From an uncultured Clostridia bacterium (GTDB lineage: Bacteria; Bacillota; Clostridia; Christensenellales; UBA1242), in contig CAKVHT010000001.1 of assembly GCA_934754375.1 (NCBI GenBank), positions 62,001-126,000 on the forward strand: 64,000 nt of DNA, given 5' to 3'. The notes beneath the pieces are model-generated. The model was not told the DNA's origin. It was given only the letters and a program-made list of their open reading frames with translations, and did no database searches. The position numbers were made by a program, and so were the translations under genes. Positions 57,357 through 64,000 of the stretch are shown piece after piece; position 1 is the first letter of the stretch, and each line of letters begins with the position of its first letter.

Positions 57357-57426
57357 ATAGTGCTGTTTTTGAACGATTTTTGCGGTGAAATTTAGTGATG
57401 AGAAAGTGCCGTTTTTGTTTTACCAA
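57320..57426 (-). repeat. Right attachment repeat
   Basis: It holds the 5' half of tRNA-Thr plus 5' flank and ends in a second TACCAA core. It is nearly identical to 46470-46576. Confidence 0.8.
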
Positions 57427-57456
57427 GGCAGTGCTCTACCGCTGAGCCAAAGTTGC
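57420..57456 (-). pseudogene. tRNA 5'-half remnant (Thr-GGT-like)
   Basis: On the minus strand it reads acceptor GCAACTT, D arm TGGCTCAGCGGTAGAGCA, anticodon stem CTGCC and loop TTGGTA, then changes to the repeat flank. The 3' half is not found in the window. It retains a promoter upstream (57479-57507). Confidence 0.65.
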
Positions 57457-57478
57457 AAATATTACAAAATACGATGCA

Positions 57479-57507
57479 ATTATAAACTATAAACATTGTT
57501 TTGTCAA
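57479..57507 (-). promoter_or_regulatory. Consensus promoter of the tRNA-Thr locus
   Basis: On the minus strand TTGACA (57502-57507), 17 bases, TATAAT (57479-57484). It should start transcription about 15 bases before the tRNA half and run into the intact tRNA-Thr. The stretch 57508-57850 on the other side is AT-rich and holds no gene I can support. Confidence 0.75.
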
Positions 57508-57853
57508 GAAAAAGGATATAATTTAAAGCGATGATTGTGTTTTGGTGTTTGATAGGTTGGTGCGTTAAGCCATTTTTGCAAAACACTATATTATCAATAG
57601 TATAGTTTTCAAACAAAGATGATGAAAAACAAAATTATTGACAGTGCTTTGGAACATTAACAAAAGTTATTGTAATGGGAAATTTATTTTTGCTATGAGT
57701 TTTTGCTATGAAATTCAACGATAAACTATGCGCAATGTGTTGTTAAATAAGCAAAATGGAATAATAATAAAATATGGATTTTGTTTTCAAAAGAAGAAAC
57801 ATTGCCAAGCAAATTAATGCTAAATTTTTTTTGCAAGAACAACCATTTAAATC

Positions 57854-57882
57854 TTGACATTTTGTTATCAAATAATTATAAT
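57854..57882 (+). promoter_or_regulatory. Consensus sigma-A promoter of the T-box operon
   Basis: TTGACA (57854-57859) and TATAAT (57877-57882) are separated by exactly 17 bases. Confidence 0.88.
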
Positions 57883-57888
57883 TTTGTT

Positions 57889-58086
57889 AAGATGTTGAGA
57901 AAGAGAGTATCCACATTCAACATGGCAAAGTGAGATAAGGATAGTGAGAACTTATCGCATGCGTGTGGGGAAAGACACTTTTGAGTCTTGTGGCAGTTTG
58001 GTAAAGTGGCTGAAGTCTTCAGCAAATTAGGTGGCACCGCGGGGAGTTATTCCTCGTCCTAATGCGTTTGCATTAGGATTTTTTTG
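57889..58086 (+). promoter_or_regulatory. T-box leader, probably sensing tRNA-Asn
   Basis: The T-box AGGTGGCACCGCGG lies at 58029-58042. The terminator CCTAATGC/GCATTAGG with a T-run (58058-58086) competes with an antiterminator in which ATTAGG (58026-58031) pairs with CCTAAT. AGTA (57906-57909) resembles the specifier-loop motif, and GAGAAC (57946-57951) offers AAC (57949-57951) as the specifier codon. The base after TGG is C, which pairs with discriminator G73, as in tRNA-Asn and tRNA-Asp and unlike tRNA-Met. CTT or ATG readings of the specifier are possible but fit the discriminator less well. Confidence 0.85.
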
Positions 58087-58157
58087 TTTTTAAGAGGTGA
58101 GATTAACCAAATCTGTATAAAACAATGAGAAAAAATTATTGATTAAGGAGAAAATTT

Positions 58158-60164
58158 ATGGAATTTGTTAGACCAAGACCAAATTTCCCTAAAAAAGCAG
58201 TTGTCACAGGAGGTATGCCTTATGGCAACAAATTGTTGCATTTTGGACATGTTGGCATGGCAGTACGTGCGGATATTTTTGCACGCTTTTTAAGGGATAG
58301 AATTGGTAAAGAAAATGTTGTGTTTGTTTCTGGCACAGACTGTTATGGTTCACCAGCAGTTGAGGCTTTCCGCAAATTACAACAAGCAGGGCAGTACAAA
58401 GACAAAACAATCCGTGATTTTATCCAAATAAATCATGATAAACAATATGAAACGTTTAAAAACTTTGAAGTTAGTTTTAATCTTTATGGTGCGTCAGCGC
58501 TTGGTCGTAGTGGAGAAATTCACAATGAAGTAAGCAACTGGTTTGTTAAGGCATTAGACAATGCAAACATGGTAAGCAAACATGGTAGTCTGCAGTTTTT
58601 TGACAAAAAGAATAATTGCCTGCTGAATGGCAGACAGGTTGTTGGCAAATGTCCAATACAAGGCTGTCAAAGTGAAAAAGGATATGCAGATGAGTGTGAT
58701 TTAGGACATCAATATCTGCCACAAGATTTAATTGACCCAGTGAGCACCCTGTCAGGCGAAACACCTGAACTTGTTAAAGTTGAAAACCTATATTTTAATC
58801 TTGAAAATTGTTTGCCAGAGTTGAAAGAATGGATTGCTTCTATTGAAAGAAATCCGGATACAGCACCATTCATGGTTAAAGAAATTAAAGAATTTTTCAA
58901 AGATCCAGAAATTTACATCAAACGTGAATATTTTGAAAAGTTGAAAGAAATAAAGGCACAACTTCCACCTCACACAGAACCAGATATTAATGAAAAAGCA
59001 CCAAGCACAACTTTGATTTTTGCTCACTTATCTGACCGTGAAAAGGCTTGTGAAATTCTGGCTAAAAACAATATTCATTACCGCACAGGCAAATGCATGA
59101 CACCGTTCAGATTGACAGGTGACATTGCCTGGGGAGTACCATGCCCAGAAATTCAAGGCATTAAAGGGCAAACTTTCTATGTGTGGCCGGAAAGTTTGTG
59201 GGCTCCAATAAGCTTTACAAAGACATATCTTGAAAGCATTGGCAAAGATAAAGACGAATGGAAAAAATACTGGTGCAGTAAAGATGCTCAAGTGTATCAA
59301 TTCCTTGGCGAAGATAATATTTATTTTTATGGTCCAGCACAACAAATGATGTTTTTGTCAACACAAGGTAAGGGCTGGAAGTTTGATGCACCGGAAGGCA
59401 GTTTACAAATCACAAAAATCTGCCCAATAAAATCAATTTTATATATGAACCAAAAAGCAAGTTCATCTGGTGCTGTTAAACCACCAATGGCTGACGAATT
59501 TTTAAAATATTACACAGCAGAGCAATTCCGTTTGCATCTTATGGCGATGAATCTTACAAACAACAATGTTGGTTTAAGCCCAAAAGCATTTAATCCAGAT
59601 GCTAAAGCAGAAGATGCTGACCCAATGGTTACAGAAGGCAATTTGTTGACAAATGTGTATAATCGAGTTTTAAGAACAATGTTTTACACCTTGCAAAACA
59701 ATTTTGATGCAATCATACCAACTGCTGAAATTGATGAAAGCACTATGGAAATTTGTCGCAAAGCAATTTTAGATGTTGAAACATTTATGTATAACAAAAA
59801 ATTCAACCAAGTATTTAACACCATAGATGTGTTTATAAGGAATATCAACAAATATTGGGTTAAAGAATTTAACTCCGCAGACACTAAAGAAAAACTTGCA
59901 CATCTTGTTGCAAACACCATGCAATTTATAGCGGTTGCTGATGTTCTTATCCACCCAGTTGCACCGTCTGGGGCAGAACGTGTTGCAGACATGATTGGTC
60001 TTGACAAAGATAAAGCCTTCAATTGGAACAACATATTTGATAAATTCTATTCCTGGCTTGATAGTTCAAAACAAGGCAAAATAGTTTCAATTAAAGAGAA
60101 AGAAGATTTCTTTAAACGTCATGAATGGCAGTTAGAGCAAATGTATGGGAATGCCAACAAATAA
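58158..60164 (+). CDS. Methionyl-tRNA synthetase-like class I protein with degenerate KMSKS
   Basis: A 668-residue MetRS relative. The N-terminus has MPYGNKLLHFGH, with an intact HFGH at residues 28-31. A metal knuckle begins CPIQGC at 165-170 and continues CDLGH. A GDIAWGVPCPE block and an anticodon-domain-like helical C-terminus follow (INKYW in place of the usual NxYxxxxxPW). The KMSKS position reads KASSS (433-437), so the second Lys is gone. A 525-aa MetRS exists elsewhere in the window, and this gene is controlled by an Asn-type T-box and followed by aspS and asnS. It may be an inactive or repurposed paralog. AAGGAG precedes the ATG. Confidence 0.85.
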   Translation: MEFVRPRPNFPKKAVVTGGMPYGNKLLHFGHVGMAVRADIFARFLRDRIGKENVVFVSGTDCYGSPAVEAFRKLQQAGQYKDKTIRDFIQINHDKQYETFKNFEVSFNLYGASALGRSGEIHNEVSNWFVKALDNANMVSKHGSLQFFDKKNNCLLNGRQVVGKCPIQGCQSEKGYADECDLGHQYLPQDLIDPVSTLSGETPELVKVENLYFNLENCLPELKEWIASIERNPDTAPFMVKEIKEFFKDPEIYIKREYFEKLKEIKAQLPPHTEPDINEKAPSTTLIFAHLSDREKACEILAKNNIHYRTGKCMTPFRLTGDIAWGVPCPEIQGIKGQTFYVWPESLWAPISFTKTYLESIGKDKDEWKKYWCSKDAQVYQFLGEDNIYFYGPAQQMMFLSTQGKGWKFDAPEGSLQITKICPIKSILYMNQKASSSGAVKPPMADEFLKYYTAEQFRLHLMAMNLTNNNVGLSPKAFNPDAKAEDADPMVTEGNLLTNVYNRVLRTMFYTLQNNFDAIIPTAEIDESTMEICRKAILDVETFMYNKKFNQVFNTIDVFIRNINKYWVKEFNSADTKEKLAHLVANTMQFIAVADVLIHPVAPSGAERVADMIGLDKDKAFNWNNIFDKFYSWLDSSKQGKIVSIKEKEDFFKRHEWQLEQMYGNANK

Positions 60165-60315
60165 TAACTGGCAATACGAAAGATTGATACTGTTAATTTA
60201 AATGGAAATATAGTGTAAATAAAAAAAAGATAAATGATGGCAAAAATATATTATTGGAAACTCATAGATATATATGTCTGTTGTTTATATGAAATAATAA
60301 AGGAGAAAAACATTA

Positions 60316-62052
60316 ATGATAGCAAAAAATAGATATAGGTCAGTCGACTGTGGTGAATTGCGCATCAACAATGTTGGACAAACTGAAACATTGTCTGGTT
60401 TTGTTGACACTATCCGCAAACTTGGGGGTATAACATTTGTTGTTTTGCGTGATTTTTATGGCAAAACACAGATAGTTGTGCCTGACGAATTGGGTGTGGA
60501 GTTAAATAAAGAAGATAATATTTGTGTTCATGGCAAGGTCCTTGAAAGGTCAAGCAAAAATCCGAATATGCCAACAGGTGATATTGAGGTTGTTGCAGAC
60601 AAAATTGAAATTTTGGGCAGATGCACCAATGTTTTGCCTTTTGAAATCAAATCAAGCCAAGATGTTATGGAAGATTTGCGTTTAAAATATAGATATTTGG
60701 ATTTGCGTGCGGATTATAATAAACAAATGTTAAAACTTCGCAGTGACCTTATGATGTTTGTGCGTGAGTTTATGCATGCGCATGACTTTTTGGAAGTTCA
60801 AACCCCAATATTGACAGCGTCAAGCCCAGAAGGGGCAAGAGACTTCCTTGTTCCAAGTCGACTTAACCCAGGCAAATTCTATGCACTTCCACAAGCACCA
60901 CAGCAGTTCAAACAATTGCTTATGACAAGTGGTGTTGATAGATATTTCCAAATCGCACCATGTTTTAGAGATGAAGATGCACGTGCAGATAGGTCTCCAA
61001 CAGAATTTTATCAAATAGATATGGAAATGGCTTATGCAACTCAAGAAGATGTTTTCAAAATAACTGAAGAATTGTATGCAAGCATTTTTGAACGTTTTGC
61101 AGGCAAGCGCCCAGCGACCCCATTCGCACGATTGACATACAGCCAAGCAATGGACGAGTATTGCAGTGATAAGCCAGATTTGCGCAATCCGCTTAAAGTT
61201 AAAGATTGCACTGATTTATTTAAAGATAGCAGTTTCAATGCATTCCATGGCAATGTGGTTAAGGCAATTAAAGCAAATTGTGGTGAAAAGGGTAGGAAAT
61301 TCTATGATTCACTTACTGAATTTTTAAAATCACGTGAAGCTAAAGGTTTAGCTTACGTTAAAGTTAATGACCAAGGCGAATTTGAAACTGGTATTTCAAA
61401 ATTTGTAACAGAACAAGAAAAACAATCACTTAAAACATTGTTAGATTATAAAGCAGGTGACACAATATTCTTTATTGCTGACGCAAAGGAAAGAGCAGTT
61501 AAATTTGCAAATATGCTTCGTAACGAATTGGGCTCAAAATTGGGCTTGATTGATGAAAATGATTATCAATTTGTTTGGATTGTTGATTTTCCATTCTACG
61601 AACTTGATGATGATGGCAACATTGCATTCAGCCACAATCCATTTAGTATGCCACAAGCAGATGTTGAAGAAGTTAAGAAAAACCCACTTGAAGCAAAAGC
61701 ATATCAATACGACTTGGTTATCAATGGATATGAAAGTTTGTCAGGTGCGGTTAGAAATCATCGTCCAGATGTTATGGTGGAATTGTTTAAACTTGCAGGT
61801 TATGACAAGTCTGTTGTTGAAAACAAATTCCCAGCATTGTACAATGCCTTCCAATTTGGCGCACCACCACACTGTGGTATGGGTGCAGGCTTTGACCGTA
61901 TCATGATGTTGTTGACACACAATGATTATATTCGTGATGTTATTGCTTTCCCAATGAACAAAAACGGCTGTGATCCACTTACAAATGCGCCAAACACAGT
62001 AACTGAAAAACAACTTCAAGATGTTCACATCAAACTTGATGTAAAGGAGTAA
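60316..62052 (+). CDS. aspS: Aspartyl-tRNA synthetase
   Basis: A class IIb synthetase of 578 residues. An N-terminal OB-fold anticodon-binding domain (residues about 15-115) is followed by motif 2 FRDEDARADRSPTEFYQID near 218 and a bacterial-type GAD insertion (about 300-430). Motif 3 is GAGFDRIMMLL near 532. Whether it also charges tRNA-Asn cannot be read from sequence, but asnS follows directly. AAAGGAG lies 10 bases before the ATG. It is separated from the MetRS-like gene by 150 AT-rich bases. Confidence 0.96.
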   Translation: MIAKNRYRSVDCGELRINNVGQTETLSGFVDTIRKLGGITFVVLRDFYGKTQIVVPDELGVELNKEDNICVHGKVLERSSKNPNMPTGDIEVVADKIEILGRCTNVLPFEIKSSQDVMEDLRLKYRYLDLRADYNKQMLKLRSDLMMFVREFMHAHDFLEVQTPILTASSPEGARDFLVPSRLNPGKFYALPQAPQQFKQLLMTSGVDRYFQIAPCFRDEDARADRSPTEFYQIDMEMAYATQEDVFKITEELYASIFERFAGKRPATPFARLTYSQAMDEYCSDKPDLRNPLKVKDCTDLFKDSSFNAFHGNVVKAIKANCGEKGRKFYDSLTEFLKSREAKGLAYVKVNDQGEFETGISKFVTEQEKQSLKTLLDYKAGDTIFFIADAKERAVKFANMLRNELGSKLGLIDENDYQFVWIVDFPFYELDDDGNIAFSHNPFSMPQADVEEVKKNPLEAKAYQYDLVINGYESLSGAVRNHRPDVMVELFKLAGYDKSVVENKFPALYNAFQFGAPPHCGMGAGFDRIMMLLTHNDYIRDVIAFPMNKNGCDPLTNAPNTVTEKQLQDVHIKLDVKE

Positions 62053-62054
62053 TT

Positions 62055-63446
62055 ATGCAAAAAATTGATATAAGAGAGTTAAAGCAAGATTTTAAAAAAT
62101 TTGATGGCAAAACTATTGTGCTTGCTGGTTGGGTAAAAAGTGTTAGGGATATGAAAAACTTTGGTTTTATCGACCTTAATGACGGCACAAGTTTCAAAGG
62201 CACACAAGTTGTTATTTCTGCGGACAAATTGTCAAATTATGATAGGCTTTCACACTTAAACACAGGTTCAACAATCATTGTTACAGGTGTTGTTAAATTG
62301 ACACCAGAAATGAAGCAACCATTTGAAGTGCAAGCAGAAAATGTTGAGGTTTTTAACGAAACAGATACAAGCTACCCTCTTCAAAAGAAAGGTCATTCAC
62401 TTGAATATTTGCGTGAACAGGCATATCTTCGCCCACGCACAAACTTGTTCAGTGCAGTTTTCCGTGTGCGCAGTGTCGCTGCAATGGGTATTCATAAATA
62501 TTTCCAAGAACATGGATATGTTTACACGCATACACCACTTATCACAACAACAGACTGCGAAGGCAGTGACCAAATGTTCAAAATTACAACTTTGAATTTT
62601 GAAAAACCACCTCTAACAAAAGATGGAGCACTTGATACAAGCAAAGATCTGTTTGGCAAAAAGGCATATATCACTGGCTCTGGTCAATTGCATGGTGAAG
62701 CTTTTTCATCAGCATTCAACAAGATTTACACATTTGGGCCAACTTTTAGAACAGAAAACAGCAACACAAAAACACATGCAAACGAATTTTGGATGATTGA
62801 ACCAGAAATGTCGTTTTGTGACCTTGAAGGGCTTATGGATATCGAAGAAGATATGCTTAAGTCGGTTATCAAATATGTTCTTGACAATTGCCAAGAAGAA
62901 ATGCAATTCTTGAACAGCTTTGTTGAAAAAGGTTTGATTGAAAAACTCAACAAAGTTGTCAACAGCCATTTTGTCCGCATTGACCATGCTGATGTTATAA
63001 AATTGCTTAAAAATGCACCAGTGAAATGGGAATTTCAACCAGAAGAAGGTGGCGATATTGCAAAGGAACATGAAAAATATTTAACAGAATATTTTGGCGG
63101 GCCAGTGTTTGTTAAAAACTGGCCAAAAGATATCAAAGCTTATTATATGAAATTAAACCCAGATGGCAAAACTGTTGCTGCAGTTGACCTTGAAGTGCCA
63201 GGCGCTGGCGAACTTATGGGTGGCAGTCAACGTGAAGAAAATTATGATAAAATGATTGCTCGTTGCAAAGAAATGGGTGTTGACACTATGCCAATTGACT
63301 GGTATTTAAATTTGCGTAAATTTGGCAGTTGTGTTCATTCAGGTTTTGGCATGGGCTTTGAACGTCTTGTTATGTATTTGACAGGTGTTGAAAACATTCG
63401 TGACGTTATACCATTCCCTCGCACACCAAATAATTGCGAATATTAA
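62055..63446 (+). CDS. asnS: Asparaginyl-tRNA synthetase
   Basis: A class IIb synthetase of 463 residues, starting 2 bases after the aspS stop. It has an OB-fold N-terminal domain (GWVKSVRDMKNFGFIDLNDG near residue 26), motif 2 FGPTFRTENSNTKTHANEFW near 228 (the RTENSxTxRH pattern of AsnRS with Lys-Thr-His) and motif 3 GFGMGFERLVMYLTG near 430. Its presence means tRNA-Asn is charged directly, and it is the logical target of the AAC-type T-box. TAAAGGAG precedes the ATG. Confidence 0.96.
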   Translation: MQKIDIRELKQDFKKFDGKTIVLAGWVKSVRDMKNFGFIDLNDGTSFKGTQVVISADKLSNYDRLSHLNTGSTIIVTGVVKLTPEMKQPFEVQAENVEVFNETDTSYPLQKKGHSLEYLREQAYLRPRTNLFSAVFRVRSVAAMGIHKYFQEHGYVYTHTPLITTTDCEGSDQMFKITTLNFEKPPLTKDGALDTSKDLFGKKAYITGSGQLHGEAFSSAFNKIYTFGPTFRTENSNTKTHANEFWMIEPEMSFCDLEGLMDIEEDMLKSVIKYVLDNCQEEMQFLNSFVEKGLIEKLNKVVNSHFVRIDHADVIKLLKNAPVKWEFQPEEGGDIAKEHEKYLTEYFGGPVFVKNWPKDIKAYYMKLNPDGKTVAAVDLEVPGAGELMGGSQREENYDKMIARCKEMGVDTMPIDWYLNLRKFGSCVHSGFGMGFERLVMYLTGVENIRDVIPFPRTPNNCEY

Positions 63447-63467
63447 TCTAATAAAATTGTTTTGATA

Positions 63468-63495
63468 TTGACAATTCACATTTTAGTGTTAGAAT
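63468..63495 (+). promoter_or_regulatory. Promoter of the GNAT gene giving a leaderless transcript
   Basis: TTGACA (63468-63473), 16 bases, TAGAAT (63490-63495), then 6 bases to the ATG at 63502. No Shine-Dalgarno sequence. Confidence 0.65.
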
Positions 63496-63501
63496 ATTGT
63501 C

Positions 63502-63948
63502 ATGAACAAAATACTGATTAGGTGTGCAACCACCTTTAAAAGCAAAGATTATGGTGTGACTTGTTGCAAAACAAAAGACAATAAAGAATGTTTGATTATT
63601 AACAGCAAAAAAGAATCGTCAATTTTTTGCATTATGGTTGTTGATGACAAACTTGAAAAGGTTGCTTTTTTGGATTATTCTATTGAAGCGAATAAAAAAA
63701 CTTTATTTGTTAATAAATTGGAAGTCTTACCAGACTTCCAATTTGTCGGTATAGGCACAATGTTGTTAAATTCAGCAGGAAATATCTGTAACAAGCTTAA
63801 TTTTAAAAAGTTAAAATTGATTAGTTTAACAACTTCACTTGGGTTTTATCAAAAGTTGGGGTTTGATGTTTACGAACTTGCAAAAGATACAATTTATATT
63901 TGTAAGTATCCAATAAAAAAAGAAGAAATTAATCAAATATTAATATAG
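63502..63948 (+). CDS. GNAT-family N-acetyltransferase
   Basis: A 148-residue protein with the acetyl-CoA loop QFVGIGTMLL near residue 76, preceded by the strand LEVLPDF and followed by the typical GFYQKLGFDVYE C-terminal block. The acceptor substrate is unknown. It begins 55 bases after asnS and appears to have its own promoter with a leaderless start. Confidence 0.82.
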   Translation: MNKILIRCATTFKSKDYGVTCCKTKDNKECLIINSKKESSIFCIMVVDDKLEKVAFLDYSIEANKKTLFVNKLEVLPDFQFVGIGTMLLNSAGNICNKLNFKKLKLISLTTSLGFYQKLGFDVYELAKDTIYICKYPIKKEEINQILI

Positions 63949-63957
63949 GAGAGGCAA

Positions 63958-64000
63958 GTGAATACATTTTGTGATTTAATTGAAAATGCAAAAGCAAATG
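63958..64000 (+). CDS. Start of a further gene (cut by window end)
   Basis: GTG at 63958 with AGGAG 6 bases upstream opens a frame NTFCDLIENAKAN that runs to the window edge. The 14 residues visible are too few to name a product. Confidence 0.5.
   Translation, partial: MNTFCDLIENAKAN

Larger units (their letters stand above)
46470..57426 (+). mobile_element. Integrative mobilizable element of about 10.85 kb at tRNA-Thr
   Basis: It is bounded by near-identical repeats of about 107 bp (46470-46576 and 57320-57426) that begin in the tRNA anticodon loop sequence TTACCAA. It carries an integrase, an excisionase-like gene, a relaxase with an accessory gene, a hairpin-rich candidate transfer origin and four cargo genes. 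No type IV secretion or coupling genes are present, so it must borrow transfer machinery. The repeats differ at several positions, so insertion is not very recent or reflects repeated insertions. Confidence 0.8.

Noticed and set aside
57949..57961. ATG (57959-57961) as a Met specifier in the T-box
   Set aside because: It would suit the MetRS-like gene, but the T-box base C calls for discriminator G73, which tRNA-Met lacks, and it lies away from the GA motif of the presumed specifier loop. It is not fully excluded.

Overview
The window is low-GC bacterial DNA using the standard bacterial code (TGA is a stop, for example at the end of pflA). T-box control, Gram-positive style lipoproteins, ATG/GTG starts behind AAGGAG sites, oxygen-independent enzymes (NrdD/NrdG, PflB/PflA) and surface proteins with InlB-type repeats suggest an anaerobic, probably gut-associated member of the Firmicutes (Clostridia-like). 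This placement is inference; no rRNA or other decisive marker is present.

Layout. 0.1-12.5 kb is core housekeeping: typA, dnaB, a HAD phosphatase, a YqeY-like protein, metG, gyrB and gyrA. 12.8-26.5 kb mixes a lipoprotein, the anaerobic ribonucleotide reductase genes nrdD-nrdG with a 55-aa gene behind them, a divergent Crp/Fnr regulator, rlmD, a DegV protein, small zinc-ribbon and membrane proteins, a ZIP transporter, gpsA and a divergent nucleoside diphosphate kinase. 26.7-35.6 kb is one co-directional cluster: a HUH-less relative of REP-associated transposases, a membrane-anchored protein and a 2332-residue surface protein with about seven internal repeats. 36-39.2 kb is pflB-pflA. 39.2-46 kb holds eroded gene fragments around malQ, a lipoprotein and a membrane-anchored UvrD/HelD-type helicase.

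46.5-57.4 kb is an integrative mobilizable element of about 10.85 kb, inserted at a tRNA-Thr(GGT) anticodon loop. It is bounded by about 107-bp direct repeats and carries a tyrosine integrase, an excisionase-like protein, a MobP/MobL-type relaxase with an accessory protein, and cargo: a Fic protein, an uncharacterised protein, a HEPN-like protein, and a 1024-aa fusion of a cytoplasmic HTH, a transmembrane helix and extracellular InlB and GLUG repeats. Between cargo and mobilization genes lies an approximately 410-bp array of six hairpins that share an RATGN loop but differ in stem sequence, followed by two start-stop (ATG-TAA) mini-ORFs with strong ribosome binding sites.

57.8-64 kb is a T-box-controlled operon: a MetRS-like protein with a damaged KMSKS loop, then aspS and asnS. 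The T-box signals fit tRNA-Asn better than tRNA-Met. A probably leaderless acetyltransferase gene and the start of another gene follow.

Four separate genes (rlmD, an RNHCP protein, a CrtO-like membrane protein, a GNAT protein) have a -10 box exactly 6 bases before the ATG, which points to leaderless mRNAs.
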